Shown: positions 1-8,137 of the stretch, piece after piece
Layout of the letters: each line of letters opens with the position of its first letter
Numbering within the stretch: the stretch's first letter is position 1
Assembly (NCBI GenBank): GCA_964527835.1
Contig: CAZGNV010000006.1
Coordinates: 35,044 to 99,043 of the forward strand
Direction of reading: 5' to 3'
Source of the DNA: JAFDCJ01 sp964527835
Lineage (GTDB): Bacteria; Desulfobacterota; Desulfobacteria; Desulfobacterales; JAFDCJ01
DNA: 64,000 nt
Notes under the pieces: model-generated
Told to the model about the DNA's origin: nothing
The model's input: the letters and a program-made list of their open reading frames with translations, nothing else
Database searches by the model: none
Program-made: the position numbers and the translations under genes

Positions 1-269
1 TGCAGCGGCAGATCGTGGTGGTCCAGGCCAGGGCCCAGGAGGCCGTCGCCTACCCGGCGGATCTGGTTGTCGCCAACATCCATTATGACGTCATGCAGCA
101 TCTGGTGAATGCGCGCGGGTTTATTGCCAAAAAAAGATTTATCCTCTCGGGTTTGCTGCGCAGCGAGGCCAGGGCCATTGCCGACCGTCTGGCCAGGCAT
201 CCGGTGCGGATCCTGAAGCAGTGGACCTCTGACGGCATCTGGCACACATTTTACGGGGCAGTGAATTAA
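1..269 (+). CDS. prmA: Ribosomal protein L11 methyltransferase, C-terminal fragment (cut by window edge)
   Basis: About 88 residues remain of a SAM-dependent methyltransferase whose 5' part lies outside the window; the frame is open to the first bases. The segment DLVVANIHYDVMQ matches the motif region following the SAM site of PrmA-type enzymes, where an N-[IP]-Y/L-like stretch positions the target amine. The end, with WTSDGIWHTFYG, is like the last strand of that family. PrmA trimethylates ribosomal protein L11 in the cytoplasm. The family call rests on this C-terminal third only, so a related class I methyltransferase cannot be excluded. It is followed after 37 bp by the MBL-fold gene on the same strand. 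Confidence 0.7.
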   Translation, partial: QRQIVVVQARAQEAVAYPADLVVANIHYDVMQHLVNARGFIAKKRFILSGLLRSEARAIADRLARHPVRILKQWTSDGIWHTFYGAVN

Positions 270-306
270 GCCCATTGACGGTCATCTGGCGGGCGAAAGA
301 ATAGGC

Positions 307-1146
307 ATGATCATTAGAATCTGGGGCTCCAGAGGGGCCATCCCGGTTTGCGGAAAACAGTATCTGGCCTACGGCGGCGACACCACCTGCCTGGAGATCC
401 GAACAGCCGGCGGGGACGTCATCATCATCGATGCGGGCACCGGCATCCGCAGACTCGGCAATCAGCTGGTCGCAGCAAAGCCGCAGCAGCTGCACCTGCT
501 TTTTACCCATGCCCACTGGGATCACCTGATGGGCTTTGCCTTTTTCCAGCCGTTGTTTTCCAAACGCTTTAAAATTCAACTCTACCGCTGTCCATTCAGC
601 GGACGCTTTATGGCCGATATCCTGTCCCAGCTGATGGTCCCGCCGGTTTTTCCGGTGTCCTACAGTGATATCACCGCCCGCATGTCCTATGCGGATGCCT
701 GCCCGCAAGCCTTCGACATCGGATCGGTAAGGGTCATCCCCATTGCCCTGAGTCATCCCAACGGCGGCAGCGGCTATAAGTTTGTCGAAAACGACCGCAG
801 TTTCGTGTTTTTGACCGACAATGAGCTGGGCCATGTCCACCCCGGCGGGTTGGATTTTTCCGGCTACATCGACTATTGCCGGCAGGCGGACCTGCTGGTG
901 CATGATGCCGAGTACACCCCCGATGAATATAAAACCGTGCGCAGGTGGGGGCACTCCAGTTATGCAGACGTTCTGGAGCTGGCCGTCCGGGCGGAGGTGA
1001 AAAAGCTGGGGCTGTTTCATTTGAACCGGGAGCGCAGCGACGATGCCATGGAGGCCATTGTCAATGACTGTCAAAATAGGATTACGGCAAAAGGCATCGA
1101 CCTGGAATGTGTGGGGGTGGCCGCGGACATGGTGTTTGAAGTCTAG
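307..1146 (+). CDS. MBL-fold metallohydrolase
   Basis: A 279-residue cytoplasmic protein of the metallo-beta-lactamase fold. The opening MIIRIWGSRGAIPV and the THAHWDHLMGF segment (HxHxDH metal-binding motif, about residues 68-73) are diagnostic. Further metal-ligand candidates are the LSHPNGG region near residue 157, the HDAEYTPDEY segment near 198 and the following WGHSSYADV. This combination is typical of the branch of RNase Z/PhnP-like hydrolases that act on phosphodiesters or cyclic nucleotides. No substrate can be read from the sequence, and the exosite arm of RNase Z is not evident. It is probably co-transcribed with the flanking same-strand genes. Confidence 0.85.
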   Translation: MIIRIWGSRGAIPVCGKQYLAYGGDTTCLEIRTAGGDVIIIDAGTGIRRLGNQLVAAKPQQLHLLFTHAHWDHLMGFAFFQPLFSKRFKIQLYRCPFSGRFMADILSQLMVPPVFPVSYSDITARMSYADACPQAFDIGSVRVIPIALSHPNGGSGYKFVENDRSFVFLTDNELGHVHPGGLDFSGYIDYCRQADLLVHDAEYTPDEYKTVRRWGHSSYADVLELAVRAEVKKLGLFHLNRERSDDAMEAIVNDCQNRITAKGIDLECVGVAADMVFEV

Positions 1147-1223
1147 CCTTGAATGCCGTCATTTCTCCGGGTGTTGAACCCCAAGTCGGGACCTGGCGTC
1201 GCCTTTTTTATTTTGCAAATAAA

Positions 1224-2147
1224 ATGGACCAACAGTTACTTTCAAAAAAGATAAGCAGTCTTTCCGAAGCTTCGGGAATTGACGCGGTAGGTTTTGCCGC
1301 CGCCACCGAGTTTTCCGGCTATGTATTAAGACAGCATCAAAGGCGGGATCCGAAACTGACATTGCCGAACGCAAAATCCATCATTGTGGCCGGGATTTAT
1401 ATCGGGGGGGTGACCATGCCGGAGTGGAAGGACGCGTGGTATGGCCGAACCAGCCGGTTGTATCTTTCCGGCTTTTTCCTTGATGTCGTCAAGCCCCTTG
1501 AACCCATTGCCGAGCTTTTAAAGAAGGAGGGATTTCAAGCTGAGATTTGTGATGGTTCGCGAGAAGGCGGATCGATTCTGCCTTTGAAACTTGCTGCGGT
1601 AAGAGCCGGCCTGGGATGGCAGGGCAAGCATTCCCTGCTCATATCGAAAAAGTATGGAACCTTCCTGGCGCTTGGAGGAATTATTACCGATGCCAGTTTA
1701 GAGCATAACGCCATTGAGGAAACCAATCGATGTCGCAACTGCACCCAGTGCCAGGATGCCTGCCCGTTTTCGGCGCTTGATCGCCCATATGTATTGAATA
1801 AAAGCAGGTGCATGTCTTATTTGCTGGCGGATGAAATTCTACCGAATGAAGTGCAGGCGGTTATGGAAAACAGAATCGGTGACTGTGAGATATGTCAGGA
1901 AGCTTGTCCCTGGAACACAAAGCATCTTGAACATCCTTTAGTGACAAAAATGAGCGATTACTTTCAGAAAAAAATCAGGGATTGGGGCGATTCTTTCTAT
2001 TTGCCAAATCTATGCAGACTGTCGGAAAATGGGTATAAGGATATGCTGGGTCAGCTGAACACCGACATCCCTTATTCTCTATTTAAGCGCAATGTTTTAA
2101 TCGCAATGCAAAGAGCCCAGAAACTCAGACCGGGGACAAACCAATAG
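1224..2147 (+). CDS. QueG-like double [4Fe-4S] protein (epoxyqueuosine reductase family)
   Basis: A 307-residue protein with the QueG layout. A central region carries AAVRAGLGWQGKHSLLI (about residues 122-138). It is followed by a ferredoxin-like CxxCxxCxxxCP cluster (CRNCTQCQDACP, near residue 172), the SRCMSYL segment and a second cluster CEICQEACPWN. QueG reduces epoxyqueuosine to queuosine in tRNA using cobalamin and two [4Fe-4S] clusters. This protein is shorter than usual (about 350-380 residues) and lacks C-terminal HEAT repeats. It may therefore be a reductive paralogue rather than QueG itself. ATG 1224 is preferred to an in-frame TTG at 1149 because the extra 25 residues do not resemble the family; neither start has a strong Shine-Dalgarno sequence. 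Confidence 0.78.
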   Translation: MDQQLLSKKISSLSEASGIDAVGFAAATEFSGYVLRQHQRRDPKLTLPNAKSIIVAGIYIGGVTMPEWKDAWYGRTSRLYLSGFFLDVVKPLEPIAELLKKEGFQAEICDGSREGGSILPLKLAAVRAGLGWQGKHSLLISKKYGTFLALGGIITDASLEHNAIEETNRCRNCTQCQDACPFSALDRPYVLNKSRCMSYLLADEILPNEVQAVMENRIGDCEICQEACPWNTKHLEHPLVTKMSDYFQKKIRDWGDSFYLPNLCRLSENGYKDMLGQLNTDIPYSLFKRNVLIAMQRAQKLRPGTNQ

Positions 2148-2180
2148 ATCAAACCGATATGGCCTTTTGCCAGCGGCTGA

Positions 2181-2639
2181 GACAATCCGTATATTTGTCG
2201 GCCAATCAATGCATCGTTAAAAAAGATACCCACGGATTTCGAAGTAAGCCTGGGAGACGATATTGAAACTGCCGAGGTTATTGAGCTATACAAAGCCAAT
2301 GGCTGGTCGTCGGCAGAAAGGCCCGAGAAATTAATCCCGGCGCTAAAAAATTCAGATGCTCTGGTTACCGCCAGAATCTCTGGCAGACTGGTGGGGATTG
2401 GCAATGCCATCTCCGATGGGTGCCTGGTTGTCTACTATCCTCACCTGCTGGTGCACCCGGATCATCAGGGACAGGGGATCGGGCGGGCCATGATGGCGCT
2501 TTTACAACGCAAATATGCGGCTTTTCATCAGCAAATGTTGGTCGCAGATGCGAATGCGGTTGAGTTTTACAGATCCCTGGGGTTCGAGCGAGCTGGAAAA
2601 ACGGTGTCGATGTGGATTTATGCCGGAGGTGACCATTGA
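2181..2639 (+). pseudogene. GNAT-family acetyltransferase, apparently without a start codon (possibly broken 5' end)
   Basis: The frame is open from a stop at 2178-2180 to the TGA at 2637 and encodes about 152 residues. These include IELYKANGWSSAERP, YYPHLLVHPDHQGQGIGRAMM (acetyl-CoA motif with Q/R-x-x-G-x-G/A) and the C-terminal FYRSLGFERAGKTVSMWIYAG. This is a full GNAT core of the small-acetyltransferase type. No ATG, GTG or TTG lies in frame before the core; the first is GTG 2391, which would delete the N-terminal half. An ATG at 2159 with a GNAT-unlike 36-codon reading frame lies one frame away, so a frameshift near 2200-2230 is possible. It lies 1 bp upstream of the sirtuin ATG. If intact, it could pair an acetyltransferase with a deacetylase. 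Confidence 0.6.
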
Positions 2640-2640
2640 A

Positions 2641-3393
2641 ATGAAAAAACAGAACCTGATCAAACAGGCGGCGACTGATCTGGCGGCGGCCCGCTACGTG
2701 GTGGCGCTGACCGGGGCCGGCATTTCCATTGAAAGCGGGATTCCGCCTTTTCGGGGCAAGGGGGGGCTGTGGGAACGGTTCGATCCCATGGAAATCGCCC
2801 ATATTGACGCGTTCATGCGGGACCCGGCCCGGGTCTGGGATATCCTGGTGCGGGAAATGAAAGCAATCGTGGATCGCGCCCGGCCCAATGAGGGCCATCT
2901 GGGGCTGGCCCGGCTGGAGCAGCTGGGCAAACTGAAGACCGTGATTACCCAGAACATCGATGGGCTGCACCAGGCGGCCGGCAACAGCGATGTGATCGAG
3001 TTTCACGGCACCTTTGCCTGGCAGCGCTGCATGGACTGCGGTAAAAAGATTGCAACCGGCAAGGTGGACATTTCCCGGATCCCCCCCCACTGTGAATGCG
3101 GCGGGATTTTGCGCCCCGATGCCGTGTTTTTCGGCGAAATGATTCCCACCGAAGCACTGCTGCGCTCGCGCCACGCCGCTGAGAGCTGCGACCTGATGCT
3201 GGTGGTGGGCACTTCCGCCGTGGTCCAGCCGGCGGCGCTGATGCCGGTGATTGCCAAGGACAGCGGGGCCCGGGTGGTGGAAATCAACCCGGAGAAAACC
3301 CCGCTGACCGGGGAGATCAGCGACTACCTGATCATGGGCGGGGCCAGCGAGGTCATGAACCGGATCATTGAAGAGCTGGAAGAGATGCTGTGA
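2641..3393 (+). CDS. Sir2-family NAD-dependent protein deacylase
   Basis: A 250-residue class III sirtuin that removes acyl groups from protein lysines using NAD. Visible motifs in order are TGAGIS with GIPPFRG (NAD pocket, residues 24-40), TQNIDGLHQAAG, EFHGT with the catalytic His (about residue 123), a zinc site with CxxC and CxC pairs (CMDCGKK and CECGG), VFFGE, and GTSAVVQPAA. ATG 2641 is preceded by GGAGGTG about 10 bp upstream, inside the end of the GNAT gene. The in-frame extension back to 2515 overlaps the GNAT frame and is rejected. The stop overlaps the start of the RACo-like gene, which implies translational coupling. Confidence 0.93.
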   Translation: MKKQNLIKQAATDLAAARYVVALTGAGISIESGIPPFRGKGGLWERFDPMEIAHIDAFMRDPARVWDILVREMKAIVDRARPNEGHLGLARLEQLGKLKTVITQNIDGLHQAAGNSDVIEFHGTFAWQRCMDCGKKIATGKVDISRIPPHCECGGILRPDAVFFGEMIPTEALLRSRHAAESCDLMLVVGTSAVVQPAALMPVIAKDSGARVVEINPEKTPLTGEISDYLIMGGASEVMNRIIEELEEML

Positions 3394-4961
3394 ACCATAC
3401 GGATCGTCCCTGGATACACACTGTTTGTCTGGCGCCCCCCACCCTGCAGGACAACACCGCCGATGCCGACCGGTTGATCGGGGTGCTGAAAGACCGGCTG
3501 CAGACCGAGGCCGTTGACCTGGACCTGGACCTGCTGCAAAAACTGCCCGCACGGCTTCGAAAATGGGAATACCGCGTTGGCTGCCTTCTTTTCCAGGAGC
3601 GTCACCGCTGGCTGGTGACCGAGGTGACCCCGGCCGATGACCCCCGCCCCCTGGCCGGGTTGGCGGTGGACCTGGGCACCTCCCGGGTGGCGCTGCGACT
3701 GGTGGATCTGACCGACGGCCGCACGCTGGCCGAAAGCGGCTTTGACAATCCCCAGCTGGCGGTGGGCCCGGACATCCTGGCGCGCATCCATTTTGCGGAA
3801 AATCCCGACGGGTTGCAGCAGCTCAATGAAATGATCATCACGGGCCTGAACCGGGCCGTTGAACGACTGTGCCGTTCGGCAGGCCTGGAGCCCGGCAGCA
3901 TTTACGCCATCGCGGTGGCCGGCAACACCGCCATGACCCACCTGTTCATGGGCCTTGACCCGCGCTGGATCATCCGCGAGCCTTACATCCCGGTGGTCAA
4001 CAAGCCCGGTATTTTCAGGGCGGCCCGGCTGGGACTCGATGTGGCGCCGTCGGCCCGGGTGCTGATTTTTCCGAACGTCGGCAGCTACTTCGGCGGCGAC
4101 CTGATTGCCGGCATCCTGTACTCGGGTTTGCACCGGCAGGCGGATACGGCCATCCTGGTGGACGTGGGCACCAACGCCGAAGTGGTGGTGGGCAACCGGG
4201 ACTGGCTGATTGCCTGCGCCGGGGCGGCCGGCCCGGCCCTGGAGGGCGGGGTGACGGCCATGGGCATGATGGCCGCCCCCGGGGCGGTGGACCGCATCCG
4301 CATTGATCCGCAAACCCATGCTTTTGAAATCCATACCATTGAAGACCGGCCGGCGCGGGGAATCTGCGGCTCGGGCGTCATCGATCTGGCCGCCCAGCTG
4401 TTTTTGTGCGGCATGCTCGACATCCGGGGCAAACTGGTGCCGGCGGCCTGCGGGGAGCGCCTGAAGGAAATTGACGGAATGGCCCACCTGGTGGTGGTGC
4501 CGGCTGATCAATGCGCCGCCGGAACCGCACTGACCATCAGCCAGGCGGACATTGACAGCCTCATCCGCTCCAAGGCGGCCATGTACACTATCCTGGAGAC
4601 CATTACATCATCGGTGGGGATGCACCCCGAGGATTTGAAGACTTTTTACGTGGCCGGCACGTTCGGCTCTTTTATTGATCCGCGTTCGGCCATCTGCATC
4701 GGCATGCTGCCGGATCTGCCCCTGGACCGCTACCGGCCGCTGGGCAACAGCTGCCTGGCAGGCGCGAGCCTGGCCCTGACATCCGCCGGCTGCCTGGAGG
4801 AGATCGACTGCATCCGGGACCGCATCACCTACCTGGAACTGAACGTCAATCAGGATTTCATGAACCGGTTTTCGGCGGCCAAATTTTTGCCCCACACCGA
4901 CACCGCCCGCTTCCCCTCCGTTGAAAAATGGCGCCACAATTCCGGGGACATCCATACTTGA
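3390..4961 (+). CDS. RACo-like ASKHA-domain protein (DUF4445) lacking the N-terminal ferredoxin domain
   Basis: A 523-residue protein of the family that reductively activates corrinoid proteins (RACo/RamA-like) using ATP. Residues 1-85 contain the family linker (LAPPTLQDNTADADRL). The actin-like part then shows LAVDLGTSRVALRLVDL (about residues 91-107, first phosphate loop), VAGNTAMTHLFMG, LVDVGTNAEVVVG, ACAGAAGPALEGG and YVAGTFGSFIDP. The usual N-terminal plant-type [2Fe-2S] domain with its cysteine motif is absent, so an external electron donor would be needed. The GTG start overlaps the TGA of the sirtuin gene by 2 bp. No corrinoid protein or methyltransferase is encoded in the window, so its partner is unknown. 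Confidence 0.85.
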   Translation: MNHTDRPWIHTVCLAPPTLQDNTADADRLIGVLKDRLQTEAVDLDLDLLQKLPARLRKWEYRVGCLLFQERHRWLVTEVTPADDPRPLAGLAVDLGTSRVALRLVDLTDGRTLAESGFDNPQLAVGPDILARIHFAENPDGLQQLNEMIITGLNRAVERLCRSAGLEPGSIYAIAVAGNTAMTHLFMGLDPRWIIREPYIPVVNKPGIFRAARLGLDVAPSARVLIFPNVGSYFGGDLIAGILYSGLHRQADTAILVDVGTNAEVVVGNRDWLIACAGAAGPALEGGVTAMGMMAAPGAVDRIRIDPQTHAFEIHTIEDRPARGICGSGVIDLAAQLFLCGMLDIRGKLVPAACGERLKEIDGMAHLVVVPADQCAAGTALTISQADIDSLIRSKAAMYTILETITSSVGMHPEDLKTFYVAGTFGSFIDPRSAICIGMLPDLPLDRYRPLGNSCLAGASLALTSAGCLEEIDCIRDRITYLELNVNQDFMNRFSAAKFLPHTDTARFPSVEKWRHNSGDIHT

Positions 4962-5112
4962 TTATTGATCTCGTTGCATCTTGTCAGGGGATCGTAAATT
5001 CAATGGCGAGAAGCCCAGGAACCATTGCATCCGGCTATTCCCACCACGACAGCTGCCGGCCAACAGTGCTTCTTCAATGATGGCCACATCGAGCTTATTT
5101 TGATTTGATGTC

Positions 5113-6864
5113 TTACTGGTGTTTCAGCAAAAACAGGTTGATGTAGCGGGCATCGAGGTCCCTGGTGGCCACCCGCCCCAGTTCGGCTTCGATGTCGTCA
5201 AAAAGACTTTCAAAGGTCTGACCCAGCCGCTCGGTGATTTCGAAATCCTGCAGGCCGGTTTCTACGGCCAGCCAGTTTAAAAAATGCTGTTTCATGGCCA
5301 GGGGGATTTTGCGCGGCGGCCCGTCGGCGGCCCCGGCAGGGCCTGGCAGCAGCTGCTCGAAAAAGGGGATGAATTCGGGCAGCGTGAGGGGCTGCAGCTT
5401 TAACTGCCCGGCTTTCACGCAGTGCTGGGCCCAGCGGGTCAGCAACAGGTTCTTGTAGGTTAAAAAGCCATAGGCGGCAGGCGGATCAAGTTCGACGGTG
5501 ATCAGCGACAGCAGGTCGTCCACGGCCTTGATCTGCCGGTAAACATCCTCCATGGCCTGCACATCTTCCAGGGAGGCGAATTCCCGGTACAGCACACCGG
5601 TTTTGTAGTTGTCATAAAAAAGCGGTTTTTTGAGCAGCAGTCCCCCCAGCACCCCCAGCCATTGCTCCCCCCAGAAGGTCAACCTCAGACCCCGGCCGGC
5701 AAACCAGCTGCCGGCAAGCCATTTTTCAACCTGCCACTTGAGTTGCAGCGCAGCCGCAAATCCCAGACGGAAAAGCTGGACCAGGGCAAAGCGGGTGATC
5801 AGGGCCGCTGCCCGGTGGGGGTCAATTGCGGTTTGCTTTTCAGACAGGCGTTCAATCCCCATGCTGACATAGCCGCAGGCTTTTTTGACAATCCGGCGCA
5901 ACGCTTCCCGGTCCCGGACGGTCTTGTGGTCGGCGACGATGATCTGGTTGCACAGGCTGGCGAATTCAGCCTGAAGATGGGGCAGGCTGCCTTCCGGTTC
6001 AATGGCGGTCAGGGCCCGGGTGAAGTGGTTGTCTTCTTTGAGCAGTCCGAAGGGATACAGCGGCACCGGCATCAGTGAAGCGGCATCGGCGGTGCGGGGA
6101 ATGAACTTGGGGCTTAGCTTTTTCAGATCGGAGGCTTTGACCGGCTGATAGATGCCGACCGACTCTTCAAAGGGCAGAAAGCCTTTTTCCGCCAGACGCA
6201 CATTGCGCCAGCGGTAGCATTCCTCCTCGGTTTCGGCGGCAAGCAGATGGGTGGCCTCAAGCAGGACTTTCTGGTAAAGCCGGTGATCGGTGTCCGCCAT
6301 GCGCTGAAGCAGCCGGGAGACAAGCTGCCGGCGCCGGTCATCCTCGAGCTTGTCTGTTTCCAGCGCCGGGGGGGCTTTGATGAATCTGATGAAATAGGTA
6401 TTGTCCAGGGAGAAATAATCGTCACCGAACTCCGACGGGTCCTGATCATGCTCCCGGATGCGAACTTCGATGTTTTTAAACAGGAAAAATTTGACCAGCT
6501 CCAGCTGGTGTTGCAGGGTCCAGCGGATAAAACGCTGCGGATCGGCCTCCAGCAGCAATTCGAGCCAGCGGGAAACCGCCCGGACATCAATGCGGTCCTT
6601 TTGCCAGGCCTCCAGGTCCAGCATGTGGTCCCATTGCCTGTCAGATGCCAGCGCCAGCAGCGGCAGGCAATCCTCCGGGCCGATATCATGGACCAGAAAA
6701 TAAAAGTCTTGCTCCGGAAAAGAATGCACCAGTGCTGCCGGGTTGGAATCCTGCAAGATGGCTTCCATGGCCTTTTCCGGGGGCAGCGACAGGATTTGCC
6801 GCCGTTTGAGCTGCAGCTTTTGCTGGCGCTCGATGGCGGGTCTGTCCAGTTGATTTTCATTCAT
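5113..6864 (-). CDS. DUF6178-family protein of unknown function
   Basis: A 583-residue soluble protein with no signal peptide or membrane segment. It is mostly alpha-helical and acidic, with many Leu, Gln and Asp residues. I recognise it as DUF6178-like from its opening (QILSLPPEKAMEAIL, then PEQDFYFLVHDIGPEDCLPLL) and the long aromatic helices; the family is best known from Desulfobacterota. No catalytic motif is visible and no function should be assigned. It is the last gene of a leftward run and follows the AmpG-like permease by 22 bp, so it is probably in that transcript. Confidence 0.75.
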   Translation of the reverse strand: MNENQLDRPAIERQQKLQLKRRQILSLPPEKAMEAILQDSNPAALVHSFPEQDFYFLVHDIGPEDCLPLLALASDRQWDHMLDLEAWQKDRIDVRAVSRWLELLLEADPQRFIRWTLQHQLELVKFFLFKNIEVRIREHDQDPSEFGDDYFSLDNTYFIRFIKAPPALETDKLEDDRRRQLVSRLLQRMADTDHRLYQKVLLEATHLLAAETEEECYRWRNVRLAEKGFLPFEESVGIYQPVKASDLKKLSPKFIPRTADAASLMPVPLYPFGLLKEDNHFTRALTAIEPEGSLPHLQAEFASLCNQIIVADHKTVRDREALRRIVKKACGYVSMGIERLSEKQTAIDPHRAAALITRFALVQLFRLGFAAALQLKWQVEKWLAGSWFAGRGLRLTFWGEQWLGVLGGLLLKKPLFYDNYKTGVLYREFASLEDVQAMEDVYRQIKAVDDLLSLITVELDPPAAYGFLTYKNLLLTRWAQHCVKAGQLKLQPLTLPEFIPFFEQLLPGPAGAADGPPRKIPLAMKQHFLNWLAVETGLQDFEITERLGQTFESLFDDIEAELGRVATRDLDARYINLFLLKHQ

Positions 6865-6886
6865 CGGCAGTTGCCTTTTGCATTGT

Positions 6887-8137
6887 TTACGTCATTTCGG
6901 CGCCGGCCTTGGCGTTCCAGGGCGCGAACCTGAACAGCAGCAGCATTCCGGGAATCGCTGCCAGGGCGCAGGTGATAAAAAAATTTTCCCAGCCGATATG
7001 CTTGGCCATCAAGCCGGTCACCGAGGAGGCCACCGCCCGCGGTACCCCGATCAGGCTGGTCAGCAGGGCATACTGGGTGGCGGTGAATTTTTTGTTGGTG
7101 ATGCTGGCCATAAAAGCCACAAAGGCGGCGGTTCCCATGCCGCTGCTTAAATTTTCAAAGGCGATCACGCCGGCCAGGGCCGGGATGCTGTAGCCGATGC
7201 GCGCCAGCACGGCAAAACAGGCGGTGGATGCGGCCTGCAGGACACCGAAAATCCAGAGGCTGCGGGTGATGCCCAGCTGGAGCAAAATGATGCCGCCGGC
7301 CAGGGCCCCGGCCAGGGTGGCGCCGGTGCCGAATATTTTGACCACCGCTCCGATATCGGTTTTTGAAAAACCGATGTCCAGGTAAAAGGGCATCGTAATG
7401 GCGCTGGCCATGGTGTCGCCGATTTTATACAACAGGATGAAGGCCAATACCCACAGCGCATTGGGCCGTGTGAAGTAGTCAGCCAGCGGCTTGACCACCG
7501 CCTCTTTCAGACTGCGCGGGGCGCCGGCCGTGACCACCGGTTCCGGAGTCAGCAATGTGACCGCCACCCCGGGCAGCATGCAGCCGGCCATGATCAGATA
7601 AACCCTGGAAAAGGGCATGTGATCGGCCATGATCAGGCCGCCGCCGCCGGCCAGCAGCATTCCCAGCCGGTAGCCGTAAATGTACATGGAAGATCCCAGG
7701 CCCAGTTCTTCATCCGGCAGGTCTTCCCGCCGGTAGGCATCGATGACGATATCCTGGGTGGCGCTGAAAAAGGCCACCATCACCGCCGCGGCCACCATCA
7801 GGACCGTGCGTTGGACCGGGTCGCAATAGCCCAAGCTGATCATGGACAGGATCAACAGCAACTGGGCCACCAGCAGCCACCCCCGCCGCCGGCCGAGCAG
7901 CGGCAGGGTATATCGGTCGACCAGCGGCGCCCAGACAAATTTCCAGGTGTAGGGGATTTGAACCAGGGTGATCATCCCGATCCAGGTCAGGTCGATATTT
8001 TTTTCCTTCATCCAGGCCTGCAGCACCCCCATGGTCATCAGCAGGGGCAGCCCGGATGAAAAGCCCATTGCAAAGGCCACCAGCATCCGCCGGCTGAACA
8101 GGATCTCAACAATGGACTTTGGGTTTGAACCCGGCAA
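6887..8137 (-). CDS. ampG: AmpG-like MFS permease
   Basis: A 416-residue polytopic membrane protein with about 12 hydrophobic segments. The start of the MFS core (MLVAFAMGFSSGLPLLM) and the loop IPYTWKFVWAPLVDRYTLPLLGRRRGWL are hallmarks of the AmpG branch. AmpG imports anhydromuropeptides for cell-wall recycling, but distant members transport other solutes, so the substrate is inferred. The TTG start at 8137 lies directly after the PEPCK stop codon, with AGAGG just upstream inside the PEPCK end, so the two genes are translationally linked. An internal ATG 17 codons later would remove part of the first helix. Confidence 0.85.
   Translation of the reverse strand: MPGSNPKSIVEILFSRRMLVAFAMGFSSGLPLLMTMGVLQAWMKEKNIDLTWIGMITLVQIPYTWKFVWAPLVDRYTLPLLGRRRGWLLVAQLLLILSMISLGYCDPVQRTVLMVAAAVMVAFFSATQDIVIDAYRREDLPDEELGLGSSMYIYGYRLGMLLAGGGGLIMADHMPFSRVYLIMAGCMLPGVAVTLLTPEPVVTAGAPRSLKEAVVKPLADYFTRPNALWVLAFILLYKIGDTMASAITMPFYLDIGFSKTDIGAVVKIFGTGATLAGALAGGIILLQLGITRSLWIFGVLQAASTACFAVLARIGYSIPALAGVIAFENLSSGMGTAAFVAFMASITNKKFTATQYALLTSLIGVPRAVASSVTGLMAKHIGWENFFITCALAAIPGMLLLFRFAPWNAKAGAEMT

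Noticed and set aside
4962..5112. Minus-strand reading frame with VAIIEEALLAGS-like text in the gap after the RACo-like gene
   Set aside because: Only about 40 codons, no ribosome site and no family match; possibly a remnant but not supportable.
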